DNA from: Actinomadura pelletieri DSM 43383
GTDB lineage: Bacteria > Actinomycetota > Actinomycetes > Streptosporangiales > Streptosporangiaceae
Direction: 5' to 3'
NCBI RefSeq assembly: GCF_003634705.1
Contig: NZ_RBWU01000003.1
Span: 806,001-870,000, forward strand
DNA length: 64,000 nt
Of the stretch, positions 35,550-45,002 are shown piece after piece (the stretch's first letter is position 1; each line of letters begins with the position of its first letter). A model generated the notes under the pieces. The model had not been told where the DNA came from. It was given only the letters and a program-made list of their open reading frames with translations, and did no database searches. A program made the position numbers and the translations under genes.

Positions 35550-37142
35550 TCAGTGGTGGGCGGCGTGCTTCGCGTGGTCCGCCCGGGTGGCGGCAGTCGG
35601 CACGGGCGCCGGTCCGGCGGCGCACTCGGCGTCGGGTCCGGGCCGGCTCGCGGGCACCGTGCCGTCGCCGAAGTAGGCGGCGACGGCCCGGTCGACGCAC
35701 CGGTCACCGGACAGCGCCACACCGTGGTTGTGCCCGTCCACCTGCACCAGCAGCCGGGACGTGGGGAACCTGCGGTGGGTCTCCACCGCGCCCCGGTACG
35801 GTGTCGCGGCGTCCCGGGACGCCTGGACGAGCAGGATCGGCGGCAGCGACGCGGCACCCCGCACCCGCGGGACCGGGCCGCCCTGCGCGGCCCAGAACGC
35901 GCACGGCGCGTTGTACCAGGTGTTGCCCCAGGTCTCGAAACGGTAGCCCTGGCGGTAGAGGCGCTCGCTGTCGGCGTGCCAGCGGTTCCAGTCGCGCGGC
36001 CAGGGCGCGTCGCGGCACTCGACGGCGCTGTAGACGGCGTAGTTGTTCTGGTCGAGCCGGGTCGGCGGCTGCCACGCCTTCCGGAGCGGGGCCGGGTCGT
36101 GCCGGACGACGAACGCCGACAGGGCCTGGGCGTGCGCGGCCCATCTGTAGTCGGAGTAGCCGTCGGCGAGGAACAGGTCGTCCAGCTCGGCGGGCCCGAC
36201 CTTCCCGTCGATGGGCGCGGCCTTGAGCGCGGTCCGCGCCTTGGTGTACGCGGCGGCGACCTGCCGCCGCGACGTCCCGAGCCCGTAGGTCTTGTGGTGG
36301 CGGGCGATCCAGGCGAAGTACGCGCGGATGCGCTGCTCGAAGGCGACGTTCTGGTCGAGGTTGTTCTCGTACCAGACCCCGCTCGGACGGGGGACGCTGT
36401 CGAACACCATGCGGCGGACCCGTCCGGGGTACATCGTCGCGTACACCGCGCCCAGGTAGGCGCCGTACGAGTAGCCGAAGTAGTTGAGCCGGGGCTGGCC
36501 GAGGGCCTTGCGGATCTCCTCCATGTCGCGGGCCCAGTCGGCGGTGCCCATGTGCGGCAGGACCGTCCGGTACTTTCTCGCGCAGTCGTCGGCGTACGCC
36601 TTGGCGCGGGCCGCCCAGGCCCGTTCCTCGCGCGCGTTCGCGGGGACGGTGTCGGGACGCGCGCGTCCGGGGTTCTGGTAGCGCGTGTCGCAGATCAGCG
36701 AGGGCCTGCTGGCGCCGACGCCGCGCGGGTCGAACCCGATCCAGTCGTAGGCGGCGGCGACGTTCGCGGGCATCTTCTTCCTGAAGTAGCCCGCCAGGTC
36801 GCGGCCGTGCGCGCCGGGCCCGCCGCGGTTCAGCAGCACCACGCCCTGCGACCGGGGCGCGGTGTGCGGCGCGCGGGTGAGCGCGAGAGTGATACGGCGG
36901 CCGTCTGGACGGGCGTGGTCGAGCGGAACCTGGAGGGACGCGCACTGGAGCCCCTTGAGGCGCGTCCCCTCGACCGGGTCGTCGGCGGGGCACGGCTTCC
37001 AGGCGAGGTTCGCGGGCCGCGGGGCGGGTTCGGGACGGGCCGTGTCGGCGGGCGCGCCCGTCGCCGCGGCCCCGACGATTCCGAGCGTGACCGCGGCGGC
37101 GGCCGTTCCCGCCGCGACCTTCTTTCCAGCGTCGTTCAGCAC
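35550..37142 (-). CDS. secreted TAP-like alpha/beta-hydrolase peptidase (copy 1)
   Basis: 530 residues with an Ala-rich signal peptide (1-30). Alpha/beta hydrolase: oxyanion region NRGGPGAHG, strand DPRGVGASRPSLIC, nucleophile Ser225 (GYSYGAYLG), Asp in ASRDAATPY and His in DGHNHG, with a TAP-like C-terminal domain. The family removes N-terminal tripeptides or dipeptides from peptides outside the cell. The C-terminus ends in a His/Ala-rich tail (HAKHAAHH). GTG start. One of three neighbouring paralogues. Confidence 0.9.
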   Translation of the reverse strand: MLNDAGKKVAAGTAAAAVTLGIVGAAATGAPADTARPEPAPRPANLAWKPCPADDPVEGTRLKGLQCASLQVPLDHARPDGRRITLALTRAPHTAPRSQGVVLLNRGGPGAHGRDLAGYFRKKMPANVAAAYDWIGFDPRGVGASRPSLICDTRYQNPGRARPDTVPANAREERAWAARAKAYADDCARKYRTVLPHMGTADWARDMEEIRKALGQPRLNYFGYSYGAYLGAVYATMYPGRVRRMVFDSVPRPSGVWYENNLDQNVAFEQRIRAYFAWIARHHKTYGLGTSRRQVAAAYTKARTALKAAPIDGKVGPAELDDLFLADGYSDYRWAAHAQALSAFVVRHDPAPLRKAWQPPTRLDQNNYAVYSAVECRDAPWPRDWNRWHADSERLYRQGYRFETWGNTWYNAPCAFWAAQGGPVPRVRGAASLPPILLVQASRDAATPYRGAVETHRRFPTSRLLVQVDGHNHGVALSGDRCVDRAVAAYFGDGTVPASRPGPDAECAAGPAPVPTAATRADHAKHAAHH

Positions 37143-37242
37143 TCCGGCTTTCTATCGGAGGGACGCGGCGACCTGCGTGAACACGGAAATCGCGCGATTC
37201 CTGCCTAGTTCGGACGCATCCCGAAACTCCGGCGAACGACGC

Positions 37243-37276
37243 GTGGCGTGCCCGCCGCTCGGGACGGGCACGCCAC
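37243..37276 (-). terminator. hairpin after TAP-like copy 2
   Basis: 12-bp perfect arms (37243-37254 GTGGCGTGCCCG and 37265-37276) with a 10-base loop, 38 bp after the stop of the next gene upstream. It separates copy 2 from copy 1. Confidence 0.75.
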
Positions 37277-37313
37277 GGTTGTCACGTCGTGCTGTGTGTT
37301 CGGTTTCAGGAGG

Positions 37314-38915
37314 TCACGGGCGTCCGACCGGAAGGTCCTTGCCCGTGGGGGCGCCGGCGGACTTCGCGCGCGCGCCCGTCGGGTTCGGGTCGTTCAGCTC
37401 CGGCACGGCCTTGCAGTAGGCGTCGGGGCCGCGGCGGCTCTCCGGCAGCGCACCCGTGTCCAGGTACGCGGCGACCTGGTCGTCCAGGCACGCGTTGCCG
37501 TTGAGGGTGTTGGAGTGCGTCTTGCCGCCGAGTTCGAACACCAGGCGCGAGGACCGGAAGACCTCGTGCATTTCCAGCCCGCCCTCGACCGGCGTCGCCC
37601 CGTCCTGCGTGGACTGGACGAGGAGCATGCCCGGCAGGTGCCTGCTGTCCCGCAGCCGGAACGCGCGATCGCCCTCGAAGGGCCAGAACGCGATCGGCGC
37701 GTTGAACCAGACGTTGTTCCAGGTGTTGAACCGGTAGCCCTGCCGGTGGAGCCGCTCGGCGTCGCGGTGCCACGTCTTCCAGTCGCGCGGCCACTCGGCG
37801 TCGGCGGCCTGGACGGCGTTGTACACGGCGAAGCCGTTGTCCTCGCCGCCCGGGTTGAGCCAGGCGAGCAGGCGCGCGGGGTCCTTGTCGTTGACCCATG
37901 ACGACAGCGCCTGCGCGAACGGGATGTAGAAGCCGGTGTTGTACCCGGCGGACAGGACGATGTCGTCCAGCTCGGACGGTCCGATCCTGCCGCCGATCGG
38001 CGCCTTCTTCGCCGCCTCCCGGACCTTGTAGTAAGCGTCCTCGACGGCCTTCCCGGTCTGGCCGAGGTGGAAGACCGAGTTCCACTCGGCGATCCAGGCC
38101 CACCAGGACTCCATGTTGCGCTGGAACGCCTTGTTCTGTTCGAGTTGGGCGTCGTACCAGACGGTCTTCGGGTTGACGTTGCCGTCCATCACCATCCGGT
38201 GGACGCGCTTGGGGAAGAGCGTGGCGTAGGTGGCGCCGAGGTACGTGCCGTAGGAGAAGCCGTACCAGCTGATCTTGTCCTGGCCGAGGGCGGCGCGGAT
38301 CGCGTCGACGTCACGCGCGGCGTCGGTGGTGCGCAGGTGCGGCAGCAGCCAGCCGAACTTGTCCGCGCAGTCCTTCGCGTACTTCTTCGACTTGGCGATC
38401 CAGGCCTTCTCCTCCTTCGGGGAGGACGGGACGTAGTCCGGCCGGATCGGGTCGGAGTAGTGCGGGTCGCAGCTCAGCGCGGGCCGGCTGGAGCCGACGC
38501 CGCGGGGGTCGAAGCCGATGATGTCGTACTTGGCGGCGACGTCGGCGTGCCCGGTGCCGCCGATCCAGCGGGCGAGCGCGGGCGCGTACGGCAGACCGGA
38601 GCCGCCGGGGCCGCCCGGGTTCACGAACAGGACGCCCTGGTAGTTCTTCTCGTCGGTGTGCTTGAACCGCGACACCGCGATGGAGATCTTCCGGCCGCCC
38701 GGCCTGTCATGGTCGAGCGGCACCTCGACCATCGCGCACTGGGCGTTGTTCATGGGGTCCGTCGGGCCGCTGACCTCGCATTCGCCCCAGTCGATGCCCG
38801 TGGCCGCGACGGCGGTGGCACCGGTCGCGCCGGTGCCCGCGCTCATGGAGACGGCGGCGCCGGTGCCGCCGACCGCCACGACCGCCGCGGTCGTGACGAG
38901 AAGGATCCTTTTCAC
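37314..38915 (-). CDS. secreted TAP-like alpha/beta-hydrolase peptidase (copy 2)
   Basis: 533 residues, signal peptide (1-28, KRILLVTTAAVVAVGGTGAA). Alpha/beta hydrolase core: NPGGPGGSGLPYAP (oxyanion hole), DPRGVGSSRPALSC, nucleophile Ser221 (GFSYGTYLG), and Asp/His late in the TAP-like domain (STQDGATPV and GGKTHSNT). It is closest in plan to copy 1 and copy 3, suggesting tandem duplication. GTG start after GGGGGA. An element shared with copy 3 is upstream. Confidence 0.92.
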   Translation of the reverse strand: MKRILLVTTAAVVAVGGTGAAVSMSAGTGATGATAVAATGIDWGECEVSGPTDPMNNAQCAMVEVPLDHDRPGGRKISIAVSRFKHTDEKNYQGVLFVNPGGPGGSGLPYAPALARWIGGTGHADVAAKYDIIGFDPRGVGSSRPALSCDPHYSDPIRPDYVPSSPKEEKAWIAKSKKYAKDCADKFGWLLPHLRTTDAARDVDAIRAALGQDKISWYGFSYGTYLGATYATLFPKRVHRMVMDGNVNPKTVWYDAQLEQNKAFQRNMESWWAWIAEWNSVFHLGQTGKAVEDAYYKVREAAKKAPIGGRIGPSELDDIVLSAGYNTGFYIPFAQALSSWVNDKDPARLLAWLNPGGEDNGFAVYNAVQAADAEWPRDWKTWHRDAERLHRQGYRFNTWNNVWFNAPIAFWPFEGDRAFRLRDSRHLPGMLLVQSTQDGATPVEGGLEMHEVFRSSRLVFELGGKTHSNTLNGNACLDDQVAAYLDTGALPESRRGPDAYCKAVPELNDPNPTGARAKSAGAPTGKDLPVGRP

Positions 38916-39061
38916 CTGTCCCCCTCAGATCGGTGGCTCCGGATGCCCGGACGAGAAGAGACCGGCGGGGAGCGGCACCGATGCGTAGCGGATGCGGATT
39001 TGCGCGGCGATTCTGTCGTTAATGCCGGTTATGACGGCAGAGCCTGATCAGAGTGGATACT

Positions 39062-39093
39062 CAATCGTGACAAGATCACCGAATCTTCGTGAT
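39062..39093. promoter_or_regulatory. shared upstream element of TAP-like copy 2
   Basis: CAATCGTGACAAGATCA (39062-39078) followed by CTTCGTGAT (39085-39093). The same two blocks occur at 40950-40981 upstream of copy 3. It sits 147-178 bp before the copy 2 start. On the minus strand it contains TTGTCA, which could be a -35 box. Inference: shared regulator site. Confidence 0.5.
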
Positions 39094-39098
39094 GTTCA

Positions 39099-39139
39099 CG
39101 AAAGGCCCCGGGATCGTTCGCCGTCCCCGGGGCCTTTCG
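39099..39139 (-). terminator. hairpin after TAP-like copy 3
   Basis: 14-bp perfect arms (39099-39112 CGAAAGGCCCCGGG and 39126-39139) with a 13-base loop, 40 bp after the copy 3 stop. Confidence 0.8.
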
Positions 39140-39178
39140 CGGGCGGGCCGTCGGCCGGGTTCGGCCGGGCCCCTTCGG

Positions 39179-40840
39179 TCAGCGGATGACGTCCGCCTTC
39201 AGCCGCGCGGCCTCCAACGACCCGGGGCCGGTCAGCGACCTGGCGGACGCCCCCTCCGGCGGGGTCGGGTCACCGAGCTGCGGAACGTGGACCGTCCGCT
39301 CCTCCGGACGCTCTCCCCGCAGGAAGTAGGCGTCGAAGTAGGCGTCCACCTCGGCCGAGCCGCGGTGGACGATGCAGTGCGTGCGGTCACCGTCCTGGAC
39401 GACGAGGCGCGAGCCCTTGAGCCTGCGCTGCATGTCCAGCGCGCCCCCGTACGGGGTGGCGGCGTCCTCGGTCGACTGGAAGATGAGGATGTTGCGCGGC
39501 AGGTCCCGGTTACGACCGATGTCGACCGGCTCGCCGGCCTTGGCGGACCAGTTCAGGCACGGCGCGTTGAACCAGGCGTTGGCCCAGGCGTAGAAGGGGT
39601 GCTTGCGGTCGATGCGCGAGTTGTCGCGGTGCCACTTGCGCCAGCTCTGCGGCCACTGGACGTCGGTGCATTCCACGGCCAGGTAGACCGCGTAGCCGTT
39701 GTCGTCGGACTCGCCGGTGGTCTGCGCGCCGTAGGTCTGCGCGAACGTGGCGGTGTCGCCCTTCTTGTAGGCGGCCAGTCCGGCGGCGTAGGCGTGCCAG
39801 AGGGCCTGGCTGCGCCGGTACCCGGCGTTGAGGATCACGTCGCTCAGCTCCGCCGATCCGACGGCGACCGTCTGGCCGCTGTCCGGGTCGGTGTAGTGGA
39901 CCGGCTTGTGCTTCAGCTTGTCGCGCAGGTCGTAGAAGAAGTCGCGGACCTGGCGCTGCTTGGTGCCCAGGTGGTAGACGGAGTCGTACTTGGCGATCCA
40001 GCCGAAGTAGTAGTCGATGTTCTTGTCGAACTGGACGTCCTGCTTGAGGTTGGCGTCGTACCAGACGTCCGACGGGCCGACGGCTCCGTCCAGCGCCATC
40101 TTGTCGACGTTCTTCGGGTACGTCGTGGCGTACGCCGAGCCGAGGTAGGTGCCGTAGGACGCGCCGTAGTAGTCGAGCTTGTCGTTGCCCAGGGCCCGCC
40201 GGATCGACTCCAGGTCGTGGACCGAGTCGATGGTCTTGATGTGGTCCAGCAGTCCGATCTTGTCGTTCTTGGCGCAGGCCTCGGCGTAGGCCTCGGTCTT
40301 CTCCCGCCAGACGCGCACGGACCTGTCGTCGCCCCTGCCGTAGTCGGGACGCGGCGCGTTGTTGTACTTCAGGTCGCAGTTGAGGGCCGGGACGCTCATC
40401 CCGACGCCGCGCGGGTCGAACCCGATGACGTTGTACTCCTTGCGCATCGCCGGGGAGTTCTGCGCGAACACGCGCGGCCCGAACAGCGCGCCGCCGCCAC
40501 CGGGACCGCCCGGGTTGACGACGATGTCGCCCTTGGCCGGGCCCTTCCCGAGATGCGGCGTCTTGGTGAGCTGGAGCGTGATCTTCTTGCCACGGGGCTT
40601 GGCGTGATCCAGCGGCACCGACAGCTCGGCGCACTGCACGATCTCGGAGACCGGGTAGATGACGTCATAGAGGTCGTGCACCGTCTTGACGAAGTCCGCG
40701 GGACAGTCGTGCCACTTGAGCGGGGCGGGGTTGAAGCCTCCGGCCGTTCCGGCGGAGGGGCTCGCGGCCTGCGCGCTTGTGGCGCCCAGACCGGTGAGAC
40801 CGAGGCCGGCCACCGCGGCCACGACGACGATCCGTTTCAC
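39179..40840 (-). CDS. secreted TAP-like alpha/beta-hydrolase peptidase (copy 3)
   Basis: 553 residues, signal peptide (1-25, KRIVVVAAVAGLGLTGLG). Alpha/beta hydrolase: NPGGPGGGGALFGP, DPRGVGMSVPALNC, nucleophile Ser228 (GASYGTYLG, differing in the residue before Ser from the other two), Asp in STEDAATPY and His in DGDRTHC. The C-terminal region is TAP-like. GTG start after TTAGGGGGAAAT. It has its own hairpin terminator. Directly downstream of ispG. Confidence 0.9.
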   Translation of the reverse strand: MKRIVVVAAVAGLGLTGLGATSAQAASPSAGTAGGFNPAPLKWHDCPADFVKTVHDLYDVIYPVSEIVQCAELSVPLDHAKPRGKKITLQLTKTPHLGKGPAKGDIVVNPGGPGGGGALFGPRVFAQNSPAMRKEYNVIGFDPRGVGMSVPALNCDLKYNNAPRPDYGRGDDRSVRVWREKTEAYAEACAKNDKIGLLDHIKTIDSVHDLESIRRALGNDKLDYYGASYGTYLGSAYATTYPKNVDKMALDGAVGPSDVWYDANLKQDVQFDKNIDYYFGWIAKYDSVYHLGTKQRQVRDFFYDLRDKLKHKPVHYTDPDSGQTVAVGSAELSDVILNAGYRRSQALWHAYAAGLAAYKKGDTATFAQTYGAQTTGESDDNGYAVYLAVECTDVQWPQSWRKWHRDNSRIDRKHPFYAWANAWFNAPCLNWSAKAGEPVDIGRNRDLPRNILIFQSTEDAATPYGGALDMQRRLKGSRLVVQDGDRTHCIVHRGSAEVDAYFDAYFLRGERPEERTVHVPQLGDPTPPEGASARSLTGPGSLEAARLKADVIR

Positions 40841-40949
40841 ATTTCCCCCTAAGGTGCCGACTCCGGTCGAGTCAGACATATGGGTAATGGCGGGGAAATT
40901 GTGGCGTCGGGGAAAGAGGGCCGGACAGGGTGCGTTCACGGATGATGCG

Positions 40950-40981
40950 CAATCGTGACAAGATCAACGGAACTTCGTGAT
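40950..40981. promoter_or_regulatory. shared upstream element of TAP-like copy 3
   Basis: CAATCGTGACAAGATCA (40950-40966) and CTTCGTGAT (40973-40981), identical blocks to those before copy 2, 110-141 bp upstream of the copy 3 start. Confidence 0.5.
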
Positions 40982-41021
40982 CAGGTCCGTTCGTTCCGGA
41001 TCGGGTGTGTCACGCATGCGA

Positions 41022-41051
41022 AAGGGCCCCGGGTTCACACCCGGGGCCCTT
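41022..41051 (-). terminator. hairpin after ispG
   Basis: 12-bp arms AAGGGCCCCGGG (41022-41033) and its complement (41040-41051) around a 6-base loop, 30 bp after the ispG stop. It divides the MEP operon from the inserted peptidase genes. Confidence 0.8.
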
Positions 41052-41080
41052 CGCGCGTTCGCGTCGGTGTCAGAAGACCG

Positions 41081-42268
41081 TCAGGAGACCACGACTTCGG
41101 CGCCGGGGCCGGACACCGAACCGTCCTCACCGATCTCGATGCCCATCTCGTCGGCGATGCGCATGGCCTCCTCGATCAGGGTCTCCACGATCTGCGACTC
41201 GGGGACGGTCTTGACGACCTGACCCTTGACGAAGATCTGGCCCTTGCCGTTGCCGGACGCGACACCGAGGTCGGCCTCGCGCGCCTCGCCGGGTCCGTTC
41301 ACCACGCAGCCCATCACCGCCACGCGCAGCGGGACGGGGAAGTCCTTCAGCCCGGCCGTGACCTGCTCGGCCAGCGTGTACACGTCCACCTGCGCGCGCC
41401 CGCACGACGGGCACGACACGATCTCCAGACCGCGCTGCCGCAGCCCCAACGACTCCAGGATCGCGGTGCCGACCTTGACCTCCTCCACCGGAGGCGCCGA
41501 CAGCGACACCCGGATCGTGTCGCCGATGCCCTCGGCGAGCAGCGCCCCGAACGCCACCGCCGACTTGATCGTGCCCTGGAACGCCGGGCCCGCCTCGGTC
41601 ACGCCGAGGTGCAGCGGGTAGTCGCAGGCGGCGGCCAGCCGCCGGTACGCGTCGATCATGACGACCGGGTCGTTGTGCTTGACCGAGATCTTGATGTCGC
41701 GGAAGTCGTGCTCCTCGAACAGCGAGCACTCCCACAGCGCCGACTCGACCAGCGCCTCGGGGGTGGCCTTCCCGTGCTTCTCCAGCAGCCGCTTGTCGAG
41801 CGACCCGGCGTTCACGCCGATCCGGATCGGGACGCCCGCGTCCTTGGCCGCGCGGGCGATCTCACCGACCCGGTCGTCGAACTTCTTGATGTTGCCCGGG
41901 TTGACCCGGACCGCCGCGCAGCCCGCGTCGATCGCCGCGAACACGTACTTGGGCTGGAAGTGGATGTCGGCGATGACGGGGATCGGCGACTTGCGGGCGA
42001 TCGCGGGCAGCGCGTCGGCGTCGTCCTGCGAGGGCACCGCGACGCGGACGATCTGGCATCCGGACGCGGTCAACTCCGCGATCTGCTGGAGTGTGGAGTT
42101 CACGTCGGCGGTGAGGGTCGTGGTCATGGACTGCACCGACACCGGGGCGTCACCGCCGACCGGAACGTTCCCGACCATGATCTGCCGGGACGCGCGGCGG
42201 GGAGTGCTCGGCCCCGGCGCGTCCCGCCCCTCGCCGCGGATGTTCGGCATTCCCAGTGAAACGCTCAT
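41081..42268 (-). CDS. ispG: 4-hydroxy-3-methylbut-2-en-1-yl diphosphate synthase (flavodoxin)
   Basis: 395 residues. IspG converts MEcPP to HMBPP, the penultimate step of the MEP pathway, using a 4Fe-4S cluster and reduced flavodoxin or ferredoxin. Cluster ligands are Cys286 and Cys289 (SCPSCGR) and Cys321 (MGCVVNGPGE), with a nearby Glu. TIM-barrel motifs VQSMTTT and VRVNPGNI are present. Length fits bacterial IspG lacking the plant insert. Start MSVSLGMPN follows GAGGAGAGGG. It lies 115 bp after rseP, in the usual actinobacterial order. Confidence 0.98.
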   Translation of the reverse strand: MSVSLGMPNIRGEGRDAPGPSTPRRASRQIMVGNVPVGGDAPVSVQSMTTTLTADVNSTLQQIAELTASGCQIVRVAVPSQDDADALPAIARKSPIPVIADIHFQPKYVFAAIDAGCAAVRVNPGNIKKFDDRVGEIARAAKDAGVPIRIGVNAGSLDKRLLEKHGKATPEALVESALWECSLFEEHDFRDIKISVKHNDPVVMIDAYRRLAAACDYPLHLGVTEAGPAFQGTIKSAVAFGALLAEGIGDTIRVSLSAPPVEEVKVGTAILESLGLRQRGLEIVSCPSCGRAQVDVYTLAEQVTAGLKDFPVPLRVAVMGCVVNGPGEAREADLGVASGNGKGQIFVKGQVVKTVPESQIVETLIEEAMRIADEMGIEIGEDGSVSGPGAEVVVS

Positions 42269-42383
42269 CCCTCTCCTCATACTCGCAGCCCCAGACAAAG
42301 CCTAAGCGCAGTGGACGGTTGCCATGACGGCGACCCTGCGGTCATCGCGTGACCATTCGGTCGCGCCATGTGAACAGTTTGTG

Positions 42384-43586
42384 TCATTCGGGTAGCCGAA
42401 GCGGGTTGAACACGTCGGCGAGGATCAACAAGACCCCGAGTCCCACCAGCAGCAGGACCGCCAGGTAGGTCAGGGGCAGCAGCCGGGTCAGGTCGACCGT
42501 GCCCGGATCCGGACGGCCCCGGATCCGGTTGACGTGGGCGCGGGCGCGCTCGTAGCCGACCACCGCGAGATGGCCCCCGTCCAGCGGCAGCAGCGGCAGC
42601 ACGTTCATCGCCCCGAGGAAGATGTTCAGCGAGACGACCAGCGACAGGAACAGCGCGACCTTGTCGCGGGCGGAGTTCGTCTCGGAGGCGAAGATCTGGC
42701 CGGACACGTCCGTCGCGCCCACCACGCTGCCGACCTGCCCACCGGGCGTGCTCTCCCGCTCCGGTGAGAACAGTCGCGGGATCGCCGACGGAAGATCCAC
42801 GACGACCTCGCCGATGCCCGCGAAGGTGCGGCCGACGGCCCGTCCGGCGAAAACCGCGCCGTTCAGCGGCCCGGTCCGCTCATAAGTTCCGCCGACGACC
42901 TTCGCGGACATGCCGACGAACGGCCGCCCGTCCACCTCCGCGAGCCGGATCGGCAGCGTCACCGGCCCCGGCGCGCCGGGCCTTTGCACGACGACGCGGA
43001 CGGTCTGGCCGGGCTCCGCCTTGTCGATGGCCCGGGTGAGGCCCGCCCAGTCGGAGACGGGCGTGCCGCCGAACGACACGACCCGGTCGCCCGCGCGCAG
43101 CCCGGCCGCGGCCGCCGGGGAACGCGGGCGGCCCCGCTCGCACTCGGCCCGGATCCCGGCGGGGACGCACGGCGTGACCTCCTCGACCGTGCTGGTCACC
43201 GTGCCGGACTGCGGCACGCCGACCGCCATCGCCATCACCATCAGCAGCAGGAACGCGAACACGAGGTTGGCGACGACGCCCGCCACGATCACGATGGCGC
43301 GGCGGCCCGCGGGCTGCCGGTAGAAGGCGCGCGGACGGTCCGCCGCGTCGATCCTCTCCAGCGGCGTATATCCGACGATCTTGACGAAGCCGCCGAGCGG
43401 GATCGCCTTCACGCCGTACTCGGTCTCGCCCCGGCGCACGGACCACAGGGTCGGCCCGAAACCCACGAAGTACTGCGTGGCCTTCATCCCGAACCGTTTG
43501 GCGGTCAGCAGGTGCCCGCCCTCATGGAGCATCACCGACAGCAGCAGCGCGACGACGAACGCCGCCGCGCCGAGAATGAAGGCCAT
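42384..43586 (-). CDS. rseP: site-2 intramembrane metalloprotease (RseP/Rip1 family)
   Basis: 400 residues with four transmembrane segments. The zinc site is HEGGH (His21, Glu22, His25) in the first helix and Asp336 in PLLPLDGGH. A PDZ-like domain covers about 120-225 (GLRAGDRVVSFGGTPV). The family cleaves anti-sigma factors and other single-pass proteins inside the membrane; Rip1 in mycobacteria is the homologue in this locus. ATG after GAGGAGGG. It follows dxr by 42 bp, where a GC-rich inverted repeat (CCCTCC and GGAGGG) surrounds the ribosome-binding site. Confidence 0.96.
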   Translation of the reverse strand: MAFILGAAAFVVALLLSVMLHEGGHLLTAKRFGMKATQYFVGFGPTLWSVRRGETEYGVKAIPLGGFVKIVGYTPLERIDAADRPRAFYRQPAGRRAIVIVAGVVANLVFAFLLLMVMAMAVGVPQSGTVTSTVEEVTPCVPAGIRAECERGRPRSPAAAAGLRAGDRVVSFGGTPVSDWAGLTRAIDKAEPGQTVRVVVQRPGAPGPVTLPIRLAEVDGRPFVGMSAKVVGGTYERTGPLNGAVFAGRAVGRTFAGIGEVVVDLPSAIPRLFSPERESTPGGQVGSVVGATDVSGQIFASETNSARDKVALFLSLVVSLNIFLGAMNVLPLLPLDGGHLAVVGYERARAHVNRIRGRPDPGTVDLTRLLPLTYLAVLLLVGLGVLLILADVFNPLRLPE

Positions 43587-43628
43587 CGGCCCTCCTCGGG
43601 GCTCACCCCGGGGAGGGCCCCGGGGACG

Positions 43629-44861
43629 TCAGTCGGTCCCGGTCAGTTCGGCGGTCAGCTCCCTCGCCTTCGTCCGCGCCCATCCGTCCGCCGCCAGGAC
43701 GTCGTCCAGCGTCAACGCCCCGGCGGTGTCCGGACCGTGGGCGTCCAGTACCCGCGCGATCGTGTCGACGATCCCGAGGAACGGCAGCCGCCCCGCGCGG
43801 AACGCGTCCACACATTCCTCGTTCGCGGCGTTGTAAACGGCCGGGAACGTCCCGCCCAGCTCACCGGCGCGCCGGGCGAGCGCCACCGCGGGGAACGCCT
43901 CGTCGTCGAGCGGGAACAGCTCCCAGGTGTGCGCCCGGGTCCAGTCGACGGCGGGCGCGGCGTCCGGGACGCGGTCCGGCCAGTCGATGCCGAGCGCGAT
44001 CGGCAGCCGCATGTCGGGTGGGCTCGCCTGCGCCAGCGTGGACCCGTCGGTGAACTCGACCATCGAGTGGATCACCGACTGCGGATGGACCATCACGCCG
44101 ATCCGGTCCATGGGGACGTCGAACAGCAGATGCGCCTCGATGACCTCCAGCCCCTTGTTGACCAGGGTCGCGGAGTTGATCGTGATGACGGGGCCCATGT
44201 CCCACGTCGGATGGTTCATCGCCTGCTCGGGCGTGACATCGGCCAGTTCGGCGCGGCTCCGGCCGCGGAACGGACCGCCGCTCGCGGTCAGCACGAGCCT
44301 GCGCACCTCGTCGGCGCGCCCGCCGCGCAGGCACTGGGCGAGCGCCGAGTGCTCGGAGTCGACCGGAACGATCTGCCCCGGCCGCGCCCGCTCCTTCACG
44401 AGGGGGCCGCCGACGATGAGCGACTCCTTGTTGGCGAGCGCGAGCGTCCGCCCGGCGTCCAGCGCGGCCAGCGTGGAGGCGAGGCCGAGCGCGCCGGTCA
44501 CCCCGTTCAACACCACGTCGCACGGCCACGCCGCGGTCTCCGCGACCGCGTCCGGACCGGCGACGATCTTGGGGAGGGGGAAGTCGCCGGAGGCGTAGCC
44601 GCGCCGCTTGGCCTCGGCGTAGAAGGCGAGCTGGAGTTCCTGCGCCGCGGACGCCTTGGCGACGGCGACGACATCGGGCCGGAACTCCAGGGCCTGCTCG
44701 GCCAGCAGTCCGACCCGTCCGCCGCCCGCGGCGAGACCGGCGACCCGAAACCTGCCGGGGTTGCGGCGGATGACGTCCAGCGCCTGGGTTCCGATCGAGC
44801 CGGTGGAGCCGAGCACCACCACCTCACGGGTGGGCGCGTTCACGCTTGAGAAAGACGACAC
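43629..44861 (-). CDS. dxr: 1-deoxy-D-xylulose-5-phosphate reductoisomerase
   Basis: 410 residues. It converts DXP to MEP with NADPH, the first committed step of the MEP pathway. The N-terminal Rossmann loop GSTGSIG lies at 18-24; later motifs are NKESLIV, VDSEHSA, ASGGPF and the metal/substrate region SVIHSMVEFTDGS. Length is normal. The start is taken at GTG (VSSFSSV), with GGGG just before it; a GTG six codons further in is possible. It heads dxr-rseP-ispG. Confidence 0.97.
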   Translation of the reverse strand: MSSFSSVNAPTREVVVLGSTGSIGTQALDVIRRNPGRFRVAGLAAGGGRVGLLAEQALEFRPDVVAVAKASAAQELQLAFYAEAKRRGYASGDFPLPKIVAGPDAVAETAAWPCDVVLNGVTGALGLASTLAALDAGRTLALANKESLIVGGPLVKERARPGQIVPVDSEHSALAQCLRGGRADEVRRLVLTASGGPFRGRSRAELADVTPEQAMNHPTWDMGPVITINSATLVNKGLEVIEAHLLFDVPMDRIGVMVHPQSVIHSMVEFTDGSTLAQASPPDMRLPIALGIDWPDRVPDAAPAVDWTRAHTWELFPLDDEAFPAVALARRAGELGGTFPAVYNAANEECVDAFRAGRLPFLGIVDTIARVLDAHGPDTAGALTLDDVLAADGWARTKARELTAELTGTD

Positions 44862-45002
44862 CGCCCCATTGTCGCCCACAGGCTCACCCCACACCCGTAC
44901 CAAGTTCCTGTCTCAACACACCCCCGCGCGAACGCGTGCCCCGCCCGACTGAACCGAACGGACCGCAAAGCGATGTCGCGTTCGCACAGGAACGGTCACG
45001 CA

